From NCBI GenBank assembly GCA_040756415.1, contig JBFLYZ010000043.1, forward strand, positions 1-32,192: 32,192 nucleotides of DNA. The letters run 5' to 3'. The translations under genes were made by a program, and so were the position numbers. Source of the stretch: JBFLYZ01 sp040756415 (GTDB lineage Bacteria > Bacteroidota > Bacteroidia > JADZBD01). Shown here in pieces: positions 1 through 8,515 of the stretch. How positions within the stretch are numbered: position 1 is the first letter of the stretch; each line of letters opens with the position of its first letter. The notes below the pieces were generated by a model. The model saw only the letters and a list, made by a program, of their open reading frames with translations, had not been told where the DNA came from and searched no databases.

Positions 1-1
1 T

Positions 2-1924
2 ATTTTCTGCATCCCAGTTTCTGCGAACGAGAAGCTTGATTCTCTTAAGCTATTATTGAATAGTGTTAGTGGTAGTCAAAAGGTAAATATACTTAGCGGT
101 ATTTGTTGGGAATACAGGTTTGTAAATCCTGATTCAGCTATGAGATATGGCAAAGAAGGTATAGTTTTAGCCAAGTCAATAGGATACGAAATTGGCTTGG
201 CACAAGTGCTCAATAATATCGGTAATCTGTATATGGATCGCGGAGAGCATGATAAAGCTTTGGAAAACCTGATTGAGGCGCAAAAGATTTTTGAAAAGAA
301 CAAAGAACGTATAAAGGTGGCGATGACGATGACTAACATTGGTATTTTGTATCAAAAGCAAAAACTATATGATAAGGCATTAGAATATTACAATTCTGCA
401 TTAATGACAGGTAAAGAAGCCAATCATCAAAAGACAATAGGAAATGTCAGCAATAGCATTGGAGCTCTCTATTATGAAATCGGTGAAAGAGATAAGGCGC
501 TCCAGCAATTTAAGGTATACCTGCAAATTATGCAGGAGCTGAAAGATATACGAGGGGTTTCAGATGGTTTGAATAATATCGCTGTCGTGTATGAAGAAAT
601 GGGTAATTATAAGGAAGCACTGGCTTGCCATAACTTGTCATTAACCCTTGCGCGAGATCATGGAGATAGGAAAAATACCGCAGTATCGCTTCACAATATT
701 GGCCTGGTTCATAAAGCGCAGAAAAAATACGTTGAAGCCGTACGGTATTTAGATAGCAGTATTGCTATAGGAAAGGAGGTAAATGACTACGATAACTTAA
801 TAGAATACTATAAAACACTCGCGGAAATATATGTGGAGACAGGGGACTTTAAAAAAGCCTTGGAGTGTAAAGACCTGGCCGCTGCTGCCAACGACTCGGT
901 GCTGAGCCGCGAGCGCAGCCGGCAGATCGTGGAGATGTCGACCAAGTATGAAACGGAAAAAAAGGAACAGGAGAACAAGCTCCTGAAATCGGAGGGTGAG
1001 CGCCAGCGCGTGGTGAATATAGCCATTACCAGCGGGCTGGTGCTTTGCGCGGCCCTGGCTTTTTTCATTTTCCGGGGCTACCGACAGAAGCAGAAGGCCA
1101 ACCGCGAGCTGGGCGAGAAGAATGTGCTGATCGAGCAGCAGAAGCGGGTGGTGGAAGAAAAGAACAAGGATATCACCGACAGCATTCGCTACGCCAAGCG
1201 CCTGCAATCGGCCATTCTCAAGCCGGAAAATAACCTGGCCATGTGTTTTGAAGAGAATTTCGTGCTTTTCAAGCCCAAAGATATAGTGAGCGGTGATTTT
1301 TACTGGTTCGAGAAATTCGGAAAGCGCTCGCTGGTGGCAGCGGCCGACTGCACGGGCCACGGGGTGCCAGGCGCCTTTATGTCCATTATCGGGTGCAACC
1401 TGCTCTCGCAGGCCGTTAACGAATACGCCATCACCCAGCCTGCCGCCATTCTTAACTCGGTCAACAAAGGGCTTTCCAAAGTGCTGCAACAGCGTTCGGA
1501 TGAGCCCTCGGTCAAGGATGGCATGGACATTGCGCTGTGCGCATTCGACCCCGAAAAGATGACCATCGAGTTCGCGGGCGCCTATAACCCCCTGTGGATA
1601 GTGCGAAACGGGCAGGTGATCGAGCTCAAGGCGGATAAGTTCCCGGTTGGCGCCTTCGTAGGGAAGGAGGTGCGCCTGTTCACCAACCAGGAGGTGCAGG
1701 TGCAAAAGGGCGATATGGTGTACATGTTCTCTGACGGCTATGCCGACCAGTTTGGCGGGCCGCAGGGAAAAAAGTTCAAATACAGCCGCATGCGGCAGAT
1801 GCTGACCGATAACTGCAAAAAGCCGATGAAGGAACAGCGGGAGGTGTTCAACCGCGTGATCGAAGACTGGAAAGACCAGCTCGAGCAGATCGATGACATC
1901 CTGCTGATCGGTGTAAAAATATAA
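2..1924 (+). CDS. TPR-transmembrane-SpoIIE/PPM phosphatase (5' end cut by window)
   Basis: The frame is open to the left edge and reads through the end of what looks like a signal peptide (IFCIPVSA, then NEKLDSL), so the true start lies upstream; the TTG at 56 is only the first possible internal start. Nucleotides about 194-905 encode six TPR repeats (pattern NNIGNLY...KALE). A transmembrane helix follows (about 1018-1080), then a charged coiled coil (EKNKDITDSIRYAKRLQ), then a PPM/SpoIIE-type serine phosphatase with the acidic metal-binding motifs SGDFYW, AADCTGHGVPG, DGMDIAL, FSDGYADQFGG and DDILLIG. The expected topology is a periplasmic TPR sensor and a cytoplasmic phosphatase, which in this family usually acts on phosphorylated STAS-type partner-switching proteins; no such partner is encoded here. 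Base composition changes sharply near 870: four sampled 60-base lines to the left hold 90/240 G+C, three to the right 108/180. Four bases separate it from the next gene. Confidence 0.93.
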   Translation: MFCIPVSANEKLDSLKLLLNSVSGSQKVNILSGICWEYRFVNPDSAMRYGKEGIVLAKSIGYEIGLAQVLNNIGNLYMDRGEHDKALENLIEAQKIFEKNKERIKVAMTMTNIGILYQKQKLYDKALEYYNSALMTGKEANHQKTIGNVSNSIGALYYEIGERDKALQQFKVYLQIMQELKDIRGVSDGLNNIAVVYEEMGNYKEALACHNLSLTLARDHGDRKNTAVSLHNIGLVHKAQKKYVEAVRYLDSSIAIGKEVNDYDNLIEYYKTLAEIYVETGDFKKALECKDLAAAANDSVLSRERSRQIVEMSTKYETEKKEQENKLLKSEGERQRVVNIAITSGLVLCAALAFFIFRGYRQKQKANRELGEKNVLIEQQKRVVEEKNKDITDSIRYAKRLQSAILKPENNLAMCFEENFVLFKPKDIVSGDFYWFEKFGKRSLVAAADCTGHGVPGAFMSIIGCNLLSQAVNEYAITQPAAILNSVNKGLSKVLQQRSDEPSVKDGMDIALCAFDPEKMTIEFAGAYNPLWIVRNGQVIELKADKFPVGAFVGKEVRLFTNQEVQVQKGDMVYMFSDGYADQFGGPQGKKFKYSRMRQMLTDNCKKPMKEQREVFNRVIEDWKDQLEQIDDILLIGVKI

Positions 1925-1928
1925 ACGA

Positions 1929-2537
1929 ATGAAAAAACTTTTTCTCCTGTTCACGATGCTGCCTGCGGCAGCCCCCAGCTTCGCCCAGCAGACCGACTCC
2001 CTGCTGGCTGACTCCATAGCCAGGATCCTGCCCAAAGGGTGGACGGTGACCGCGAAGGACAACCGGCTTTTCATCGCCCGGCTGGATTCCGTCTGGTTCT
2101 ATAATGCCATCAACGCCCCGGTAGATGTGGTGCCTTCCGACAAGCCCCCCTTTGCCTCGATGAAAGGCGTGTATACGATCGAGGTGCGTTATGAAAAGAA
2201 ATGGAGCGACAAGGCGGTGAAGAGCGCGCTCAAGTCCAACAGCGAGAAGCTGAACGCGGTCTATGTGAAATACAGGATGGATTCCATACCCAATAAGATG
2301 GGCGATTACGCCCCGCGCAACGAAGACGAGAAGAAAAGGGTAGAAGCCTATAATAAGGAGTGCGCTGAGCTGCAGAAACAGCTCATTGAAGTGCCCAACG
2401 CGGGCTCGGATAAATACAGCTATTTCATTAAGAGCGGCTATTCCTTTCCAGGGCAGGAAGTGTGGCCGAACAAGGCGAGCAGCGAAGTGGCCGAAGTGGA
2501 GACCCTGGTGAATAAAACGCTCAGGAATTTCAAATAG
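1929..2537 (+). CDS. Secreted protein of unknown function
   Basis: This 202-residue protein begins with a clear Sec signal peptide (Lys-Lys, hydrophobic core, cleavage after PSFAQ), so it should be periplasmic or outer-membrane associated. The mature part is charged and lysine-rich, with a conserved-looking stretch KGWTVTAKDNRLFIARLDSV near residue 36 and no cysteines that would suggest a lipoprotein. I recognise no catalytic motif. It starts four bases after the TPR phosphatase stop codon and ends two bases before the Rieske gene, so it is almost certainly co-transcribed with them. The family is not recognised and no function is assigned. Confidence 0.85.
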   Translation: MKKLFLLFTMLPAAAPSFAQQTDSLLADSIARILPKGWTVTAKDNRLFIARLDSVWFYNAINAPVDVVPSDKPPFASMKGVYTIEVRYEKKWSDKAVKSALKSNSEKLNAVYVKYRMDSIPNKMGDYAPRNEDEKKRVEAYNKECAELQKQLIEVPNAGSDKYSYFIKSGYSFPGQEVWPNKASSEVAEVETLVNKTLRNFK

Positions 2538-2539
2538 AC

Positions 2540-2902
2540 ATGTTCTTTAAAACGGAGGTCCGCTGGTACAGGATATACGCTTCAGCGGAAGAGGCCAGGG
2601 CCCGTATACCCCTCAACAAGGCGGAAGCCATCACGGTGGGGGGCAAAAAAATATGTATAGCACATACCAGCGAAGGCCTGTTTGCCATACAGGATAAATG
2701 CCCGCATAACGGCTTTTCGCTCAGCCAGGGCGTATGTACCGAGGATAACGCCATTGTTTGCCCCCTGCACCGCTATCGCTTCGATCTGAGAACCGGAAGG
2801 GCCAAAAGCGGCCTGGGTGATGCGGGCCGGGTTTACCCGGTAGAGAGCCGGGATGACGGTGTTTATCTTGGCATGGAATACACCAAATTCAGCCTGTTTT
2901 GA
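2540..2902 (+). CDS. Small Rieske [2Fe-2S] protein
   Basis: A 120-residue single-domain Rieske protein. The cluster ligands are visible as C54-P-H56 (CPHNGFSLS) and C74-P-L-H77 (CPLHRYRFDL), the Cys/His pairing that binds a [2Fe-2S] cluster. There is no signal peptide or transmembrane helix and no fused oxygenase domain, so it resembles the ferredoxin components of Rieske dioxygenase or NirD-like systems, with electron transfer as the likely role. No partner reductase or oxygenase gene is nearby. It starts two bases after the preceding stop codon, in an apparent operon with a phosphatase receptor and a secreted protein, an unusual setting that gives no clue to the redox partner. Confidence 0.9.
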   Translation: MFFKTEVRWYRIYASAEEARARIPLNKAEAITVGGKKICIAHTSEGLFAIQDKCPHNGFSLSQGVCTEDNAIVCPLHRYRFDLRTGRAKSGLGDAGRVYPVESRDDGVYLGMEYTKFSLF

Positions 2903-2948
2903 AACCAATTTCTTTTACCTGCGTTTAAGCAGCTTTAAGCGGTAAACT

Positions 2949-3797
2949 ATGCCTAGAATAATATTGCTGTTATTGTTCAGTATTTCGGCTGGAGTCCTGT
3001 CGGCCCAGAAGATGCCTGTAATTGACGCCTTAAAGAAGGGATGGGTAAAGGTTACGATCAAGGGCAAAGGCGGGCACGTGGGCGATGTGATTGAAATGAT
3101 CGTAAGCAATATTTCGGGAAAGGACCTGGACCTGGTGCTGGAGGCCGGCCACCGGCTCGATTCCAAAGATTCAACGGTGCAGGATATTCTTGTGAACCGT
3201 GAAGAAAAATTCGTTTTAGGCAGCGGCAAAACAAAAACCGTTGCCGTATCGGGCATGTGCTGCCAGGCGCGCAAACATTCCCCGGCAAAGGAAAGCATTT
3301 TCCTGGTCGGGCAAAAAGCCGACAGCCTGCTGGTGAAAATGGCGAAGTTCATCGATGAGAAAAAGCTGCATAAAAGCCAGGCGGCCCAGAGCGGGGTATG
3401 GGTCGTATCTGACGGCAATCCCATGGAAAGTATTTACGATTATTCCGATACGGTCGCTACCCGGCTGGTTACCGAATACATTTGCAAATTGCTGAATAAA
3501 CCCATGCCGAATTACCGGATCAGGTACGCAGCCGACAGCCTATCGGCCTTTTCCAACCAGCCAACGCATATCGAAGGCAAGCTCACGTATTATGTTCCCA
3601 ATACTTCGGTGGTAACGATAGCCATTTATGATAAAAACGGCAAGGTCGTGAAGTGGTTCATGAAGGAGCAGCCTGTTAATCCGGGCGAATACAACCTGGG
3701 CTATGAGTTCAACGTTTCTACGTTACCGCATGGCAAATATTACCTGAGGGTGAGGGTGGACGGAGCCCTTAAAAAAGAGGTGGAGCTTCAATTCTGA
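2949..3797 (+). CDS. Secreted protein with Ig-like/T9SS-like C-terminus
   Basis: The 282-residue product has a signal peptide (IILLLLFSISAGVLSAQ). Residues about 25-180 are of a type I do not recognise and contain a vicinal cysteine pair (GMCCQARKHSP). The last ~75 residues (KLTYYVPNTSVVTIAIYDKNG, NVSTLPHGKYYLRVRVDG) have the beta-sandwich pattern of FlgD-Ig-like and type IX sorting domains, so export across the outer membrane is plausible but not certain. It lies 46 bases after the Rieske gene and may end the same transcript. Its TGA stop directly abuts the stop of the convergent hydrolase gene: the six bases TGATCA at 3795-3800 supply both stops. Confidence 0.82.
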   Translation: MPRIILLLLFSISAGVLSAQKMPVIDALKKGWVKVTIKGKGGHVGDVIEMIVSNISGKDLDLVLEAGHRLDSKDSTVQDILVNREEKFVLGSGKTKTVAVSGMCCQARKHSPAKESIFLVGQKADSLLVKMAKFIDEKKLHKSQAAQSGVWVVSDGNPMESIYDYSDTVATRLVTEYICKLLNKPMPNYRIRYAADSLSAFSNQPTHIEGKLTYYVPNTSVVTIAIYDKNGKVVKWFMKEQPVNPGEYNLGYEFNVSTLPHGKYYLRVRVDGALKKEVELQF

Positions 3798-4685
3798 TCA
3801 GTCTCCGAAGAAATCCCTGAGCTTAAAGGTATCTTTCAGGCGGATCCCTTTTTCCGTGCGCTGCACGGTGCAGCATTCGTTTACGGGATCGTGCTCCAGG
3901 AATAAAACATATTCCTTGTCGGCCGCCTCGTTCAGGAACTTTTCCTTTTCTGAAAGCGTGATCAGCGGGCGGGTGTCGTAGCCCATCACATAGGGAAGAG
4001 GGATGTGTCCCGTGCTCGGGAGCAGGTCGGCCATGTATACGAGGGTCCTGCCTTTATACCGGATATGCGGTATCATCATGGCATCGGTATGCCCCCGCAC
4101 CAGCATGATGGAAATGTTTTCGCCCAGCTCTTTGGTAGACAGGTACTCACCGGCCGTACGGGTAGGATCTTTTTCCTGCGATACGAACTTCAGTTGCCCG
4201 CTTTCCCGGATGGGCAGTATGTTCTCCTTCAGGAAGCTGGCCTTTTCGCGGGGGTTGGGTTCTGTGGCCCACTTCCAGTGTTCGCTGTTGCTCCAGTACA
4301 CGGCATTCGGAAAAACGGTTTGCAGCTTACTGCGGTCGGGGCTATAGCGTATGCTTCCCCCGCAGTGGTCGAAATGCAGGTGGGTGAGGAACATATCGGT
4401 GATGTTATCGAAGGAGAAGCCGGCAGCGCGAAGGGATTTTTCCAGGGAATCCTCACCGGAAAGGTAATAGTGCGCAAAGAACTTCGCGTCTTGTTTGTCG
4501 CCAATACCGTTATCGATCAGGATCAGCCGTTTCCCGTCCTCGATCAGCAGGCATCGCATGGCCCAGTTGCACAGGTTGTTGGCATCAGCCGGGTTGGTCT
4601 TGCTCCAGAGCGTTTTGGGCACCACACCGAACATGGCTCCCCCATCGAGCCTGAAATAACCGGTGTTGATCACGTGTAAGCGCAT
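3798..4685 (-). CDS. MBL-fold metallo-hydrolase
   Basis: A metallo-beta-lactamase-fold hydrolase of 295 residues. The metal-binding signature is THLHFDHCGG (His-x-His-x-Asp-His, about residues 102-107), followed by the conserved LVRGHTDAMM and FLEHDPV histidine motifs. N-terminal DGGAMFG and IDNGIG match the lactonase/AiiA-like branch, whose members often hydrolyse lactones or phosphate esters; the substrate cannot be read from sequence. I start it at the ATG at 4685 (MRLHVINTGYF) rather than at an upstream in-frame TTG at 4703, because family members begin at this point and a near-consensus -7 element (TATATTCG, 4700-4693) lies just before the ATG. It is cytoplasmic, with no signal peptide. 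Confidence 0.9.
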   Translation of the reverse strand: MRLHVINTGYFRLDGGAMFGVVPKTLWSKTNPADANNLCNWAMRCLLIEDGKRLILIDNGIGDKQDAKFFAHYYLSGEDSLEKSLRAAGFSFDNITDMFLTHLHFDHCGGSIRYSPDRSKLQTVFPNAVYWSNSEHWKWATEPNPREKASFLKENILPIRESGQLKFVSQEKDPTRTAGEYLSTKELGENISIMLVRGHTDAMMIPHIRYKGRTLVYMADLLPSTGHIPLPYVMGYDTRPLITLSEKEKFLNEAADKEYVLFLEHDPVNECCTVQRTEKGIRLKDTFKLRDFFGD

Positions 4686-4692
4686 AATGATG

Positions 4693-4700
4693 CGAATATA
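4693..4700 (-). promoter_or_regulatory. Possible -7 element TATATTCG
   Basis: On the minus strand this is one base away from the Bacteroidota -7 consensus TAnnTTTG and ends seven bases before the hydrolase ATG. I found no convincing -33 element, so confidence is low. Confidence 0.3.
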
Positions 4701-4778
4701 CAAATTACGAACTTGCCGGCCGGTAAGGGATCTCTTGCGGGATAGTACGAATAAAAAGGTGTAAGAGGGCCGATATGA

Positions 4779-4795
4779 GCGTATTAATCATACGC
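4779..4795. promoter_or_regulatory. Inverted repeat GCGTAT-N5-ATACGC upstream of pfkA
   Basis: Six-base perfect arms (4779-4784 and 4790-4795) flank the spacer TAATC inside the divergent hydrolase/pfkA intergenic region, 72 bases before the pfkA start. There is no T run, so it is a better candidate for a dimeric regulator's operator than for a terminator. Function is inferred only from symmetry and position. Confidence 0.35.
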
Positions 4796-4853
4796 GCGCA
4801 TCGTTTGGCACAAATTCTGAAAAATTACCTTCCTTTCCCTGTTTTCTTCTTTG

Positions 4854-4861
4854 TATTTTCG
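4854..4861 (+). promoter_or_regulatory. Possible pfkA -7 element TATTTTCG
   Basis: One base from TAnnTTTG and six bases before the pfkA ATG, the same geometry as the exact matches elsewhere in the window. No good -33 match is seen. Confidence 0.3.
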
Positions 4862-4867
4862 TAAGAT

Positions 4868-5836
4868 ATGAAACGCATAGCCGTTCTCACTTCAGGAGGC
4901 GATTCCCCGGGTATGAACGCCTGCATACGGGCCGTAGTGCGCACCGCGCTTTACCACCGTATGGAGGTGGTGGGCATCATCCGCGGTTACGAGGGAATGA
5001 TCGATGGCGACTTTATTCCCATGAATGCGGCTTCGGTGGCCAATATCATACACCGGGGCGGCACTATCCTCAAGACCGCGCGCAGCGCCCGTTTCATGAA
5101 AGTGCAGTGGCGCAGGAAGGCCGCGGAGCAATTGTTCAGGAACCAGATAGAGGGGGTGGTGGTCATTGGCGGTGACGGCTCGTTCAGAGGGGCGCTTGCG
5201 CTGAGCCGGCTATGCGATACGCGTTTTGTAGGCTGCCCGGGAACGATCGATAATGACCTGGCCGGAACGGATTTCACGATAGGTTACGATACCGCCATCA
5301 ATACGGTGGTAGACGCGGTGGATAAGATCCGCGATACGGCCGAGAGCCATGAGCGCCTCTTCTTCGTTGAGGTAATGGGCCGCGATGCCGGGCTCATCGC
5401 CCTGCGCAGCGGCATTGGAGTGGGCGCTGAGGCCATCCTGATCCCGGAGATACGGACCGACCTGAGCCAACTGATCAGGCGGCTGGAAAGCGGCCGAAAA
5501 AGCAAGTCATCGAAGATCATTATTGTAAGCGAGCACGATGATGCGGGAGGGGCTTTCGCCATCGCGGAAAAAGTAAAGGCGAAATTACCCTATTACGATA
5601 CCCGCGTTACCGTGCTCGGCCATATACAGCGCGGTGGCAATCCAACGGCCATGGATAGGGTAAACGCTTCACGGATGGGTTACGGGGCTGTGGAGGCGCT
5701 GCGGAAAGGGAAAAAGAATGTCATGGCCGGTATCATCAACAACCAGATCGCATTCACCCCGCTTGAGAAATGCGTCAAGCACATCGCGCGGCCGCACAAA
5801 GACCTGCTGGTGATGATGGAGATCCTGTCGCTCTGA
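4868..5836 (+). CDS. pfkA: ATP-dependent 6-phosphofructokinase
   Basis: The enzyme phosphorylates fructose 6-phosphate to fructose 1,6-bisphosphate with ATP, the committed step of glycolysis, in the cytoplasm. At 322 residues it has the usual length of the bacterial homotetrameric PfkA. Motifs in order: nucleotide-binding TSGGDSPGMN (8-17), GGDGSFRGA (101-109), catalytic PGTIDND with Asp128 (124-130), TIGYDTA, substrate-binding EVMGRDAG (168-175) and the C-terminal LGHIQRGGNPTAMDR. Glycine at the GGDG position (G104 after D103) suggests ATP rather than pyrophosphate as donor. Only nine bases separate it from priA, so the two are probably co-transcribed. Confidence 0.97.
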   Translation: MKRIAVLTSGGDSPGMNACIRAVVRTALYHRMEVVGIIRGYEGMIDGDFIPMNAASVANIIHRGGTILKTARSARFMKVQWRRKAAEQLFRNQIEGVVVIGGDGSFRGALALSRLCDTRFVGCPGTIDNDLAGTDFTIGYDTAINTVVDAVDKIRDTAESHERLFFVEVMGRDAGLIALRSGIGVGAEAILIPEIRTDLSQLIRRLESGRKSKSSKIIIVSEHDDAGGAFAIAEKVKAKLPYYDTRVTVLGHIQRGGNPTAMDRVNASRMGYGAVEALRKGKKNVMAGIINNQIAFTPLEKCVKHIARPHKDLLVMMEILSL

Positions 5837-5845
5837 ACTCAGCGT

Positions 5846-8335
5846 ATGCCATCCGGGAGAATCACATACTTTGCTGACGTTATACTGCCTCTTGCCGTTC
5901 CCAACCTGTTCACCTACCGCGTTCCGCTCGAGATGAACGGGCGTATCCGGGCCGGGCAGCGCGTGGTGGTCCAGTTCGGTAAGAGCAAGCTGTATTCCGC
6001 CCTGGTCAGAAAGGTGCATGAAAGCCCGCCCCGCTATTACGAGGCCAAGTACATCGAAAGCATATTGGACGATGAGCCGCTGGTGAACGAAAGCCAGTTC
6101 AGGCTCTGGGAATGGATGGCCGCGTATTACATGTGCACGGTGGGCGAGGTGATGAACGCAGCCCTTCCATCGGGCCTGAAGCTCGCCAGCGAAACCCGGT
6201 TGCTGCTCAGGAACAGGGAAGAGGCGGCAGGTCTCGATCTTACCCACGATGAATACATGATCGTGAGCGCACTGGAGGCGAACGAGGTGCTTACGCTGGA
6301 TGAAGCCGCGCGCGTGATCGGCAAGCGGTCGGCACACCCCCTGATCAAGACCATGATCGAAAAGAACATCGTCATCATCCAGGAAGATATCAAGCCGAAG
6401 TTCAAACCCAAAGTAGAGGTCTTTGTCCGCATCACTCCTTTCGCGGCCGAAGAAGCCCATCTGCAGGAACTGCTCAACGAGCTGGAGAAAAGGGCGTATA
6501 AGCAAATGGAGCTGCTGATGGCCTATATGCGGCTCAGCGGTTTTCACCCTGGGGCTGAACGCCCGGAGATCAGAAAAGCAGAGCTGCTTAAATCGGTGAA
6601 CGCCTCGGATGCCGTGTTGCAGGGCCTGGTCAGAAAGAACGCGCTCGAGCTGACCGAACGGGAGACCGGCAGGCTGGGAGAGGTTGCAGCCGGGTCGGGA
6701 CAGGTTGTCCTTTCGCCCGACCAGCAGCAGGCCATGGAGGAGGTGCGCAGGCAGTTCGGGAAGCATGAAGTGGTGTTGCTGCACGGGGTGACCTCTTCGG
6801 GCAAAACAGAAATCTATATCAAGCTCATCGAGGAGGCCGTTGCCGCGGGAAAGCAGGTGCTGTACCTGCTTCCGGAGATCGCGCTCACCGCACAGATCAT
6901 CAATCGCCTGCGCAAGATATTTGGCGATCAGGTGGGAGTATACCACAGCCGCTTTAATGAGCAGGAAAAAGTGGAGATTTGGAACGCGGTGATCGGGGCG
7001 GGCGGGGAGAAGGAAAAATGCAGGATCATACTGGGGGCGCGCTCGGCCCTGCTGCTGCCTTTCAGCAAGCTGGGGCTGGTGATCGTTGACGAGGAGCACG
7101 ATACTTCATACAAGCAGTTCGATCCGGCCCCCCGCTATAACGCGCGCGATACGGCCAGTTACCTGGCGCATGTCCATGGCGCGAAAACCCTGCTGGGTTC
7201 CGCCACCCCATCCCTCGAAAGCTACGACAACGCCCGAAGCGGCAAATACGGTTTTGTGGAACTCAGTACGCGGTACGGGGGCATGCAGATGCCCGAGATA
7301 CTCGTGGCCGATGTGCGCGAAGCGCGCAAGCGTAAGCAGATGCGTTCGCATTTCACGCCTTTGCTGTTCGAAAGCATAGCGCATGCCTTGCAGCACAAGG
7401 AACAGGTGATCCTGTTCCAGAACAGGAGGGGATTTGCCCCGCAGCAGATCTGCGAGCTCTGCGGCTGGTCGCCCGAATGCGTGAACTGCGATGTGACCCT
7501 GACCTACCATAAGTACAACAACCTGCTGCGCTGCCATTACTGCGCGTACCAGGTGAGCCCGCCCTCGCGCTGCGCGGCCTGCGGGCACGATGTGCTGAAG
7601 CTGGTGGGCTTCGGCACGGAGAAGATAGAGGAGGAGCTGCAGCTCATGTTCCCCGATGCCAAAAGCGCGCGCATGGACCTCGACAGCACGCGCGGAAAGC
7701 ATGCACATGCCCAGCTCATCAGCGAGTTTGAGAACCGCCATATCGATATCCTGGTGGGCACCCAGATGGTGACCAAGGGGCTGGATTTCGACAACGTAAG
7801 CGTGGTGGGCATACTGAATGCCGACAGCATGCTGAATTTTCCCGACTTCAGGGCCTTTGAGCGCAGCTTCCAGCTCATGGAGCAGGTGGCGGGTCGCGCG
7901 GGCCGCAGGAACAAGCGGGGCAGGGTGATCATACAAACCGCCACGCCCGCCCACCACATCATCCAGCATGTGGTGCATCGCAATTTCGCCCGGTTCTATG
8001 CGGATGAGCTGCTGGAGCGGAGGAATTTCCATTACCCGCCATATTACCGGCTGATCGAGCTCACGCTCATGCACCGCGAGGCCGAGGCGCTGACCGGGGC
8101 TGCCGATCTGTTCGCCAGCGAGCTGAAAAAGCACCTGGGCAGCCGCGTTATCGGGCCGGCATTTCCGCTGGTGCCCAGGATCAAGAACCTGTACCTGAAG
8201 AACATCCTGGTCAAGATCGAAAAAGAGTCCTCGGCCGCGAGCGTGAAAGAGGTCATCCGCACGGCCATGGCCATGATGCATAACCATCCCGACCATAAAT
8301 CGGTGCGCATACAGCCGGACGTAGACCCCATGTAA
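5846..8335 (+). CDS. priA: Primosomal protein N' (PriA helicase)
   Basis: PriA recognises collapsed replication forks and D-loops, unwinds DNA 3'-5' and starts primosome assembly so that DnaB can be reloaded. This 829-residue protein has the full architecture: N-terminal 3'-DNA-binding domain (DVILPLAVPNLFTYRVP), Walker A GVTSSGKTEIY (about 315-325), DEEHD Walker B (about 413-417), helicase motifs LLGSATPS and GTQMVTKGLDFDNV, and between them a zinc-binding insertion with eight cysteines (CELCGWSPECVNC, CHYCAYQ, CAACG, about 535-582). The QVAGRAGRR motif VI is intact. Start ATG at 5846 follows pfkA by nine bases. A terminator-like hairpin lies downstream at 8456-8493. Confidence 0.97.
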   Translation: MPSGRITYFADVILPLAVPNLFTYRVPLEMNGRIRAGQRVVVQFGKSKLYSALVRKVHESPPRYYEAKYIESILDDEPLVNESQFRLWEWMAAYYMCTVGEVMNAALPSGLKLASETRLLLRNREEAAGLDLTHDEYMIVSALEANEVLTLDEAARVIGKRSAHPLIKTMIEKNIVIIQEDIKPKFKPKVEVFVRITPFAAEEAHLQELLNELEKRAYKQMELLMAYMRLSGFHPGAERPEIRKAELLKSVNASDAVLQGLVRKNALELTERETGRLGEVAAGSGQVVLSPDQQQAMEEVRRQFGKHEVVLLHGVTSSGKTEIYIKLIEEAVAAGKQVLYLLPEIALTAQIINRLRKIFGDQVGVYHSRFNEQEKVEIWNAVIGAGGEKEKCRIILGARSALLLPFSKLGLVIVDEEHDTSYKQFDPAPRYNARDTASYLAHVHGAKTLLGSATPSLESYDNARSGKYGFVELSTRYGGMQMPEILVADVREARKRKQMRSHFTPLLFESIAHALQHKEQVILFQNRRGFAPQQICELCGWSPECVNCDVTLTYHKYNNLLRCHYCAYQVSPPSRCAACGHDVLKLVGFGTEKIEEELQLMFPDAKSARMDLDSTRGKHAHAQLISEFENRHIDILVGTQMVTKGLDFDNVSVVGILNADSMLNFPDFRAFERSFQLMEQVAGRAGRRNKRGRVIIQTATPAHHIIQHVVHRNFARFYADELLERRNFHYPPYYRLIELTLMHREAEALTGAADLFASELKKHLGSRVIGPAFPLVPRIKNLYLKNILVKIEKESSAASVKEVIRTAMAMMHNHPDHKSVRIQPDVDPM

Positions 8336-8455
8336 AGAAAGAACGCGGACATTGACCCGGAGTGCGGCTTACGGTCCTCGTTGTGCCGCTTTTGAAAGAT
8401 TGATCGGGCAATGAATGAGCAGGCGCTTCAACATGGTTTGTAAATTACCGTGCAG

Positions 8456-8493
8456 CGTAAAAAATGAGGCCCCGCCTTTCAGCGGGACCTTTT
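8456..8493 (-). terminator. Hairpin terminator after gldM
   Basis: Arms 8468-8475 and 8482-8489 (GGCCCCGC / GCGGGACC) with a six-base loop pair fully on the minus strand, one pair being a G-U wobble, and are followed there by TCATTTTTT. The plus strand has one mismatch and a TTTT tail, so it may also stop priA transcripts from the opposite side. Confidence 0.7.
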
Positions 8494-8515
8494 CCAACAG
8501 CACTCCCGGTCAACG

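Noticed and set aside
797..2074. 425-residue minus-strand frame opposite the first phosphatase
   Set aside because: Same shadow pattern as the other antisense frames and confined to the GC-rich half, where stops are rare.
5669..8296. Long minus-strand frames opposite pfkA/priA (476 and 396 residues)
   Set aside because: They are antisense to a complete, motif-rich priA; their translations are rich in His, Leu, Gln and Arg with no recognisable domain, as expected from the complement of GC-rich coding DNA.
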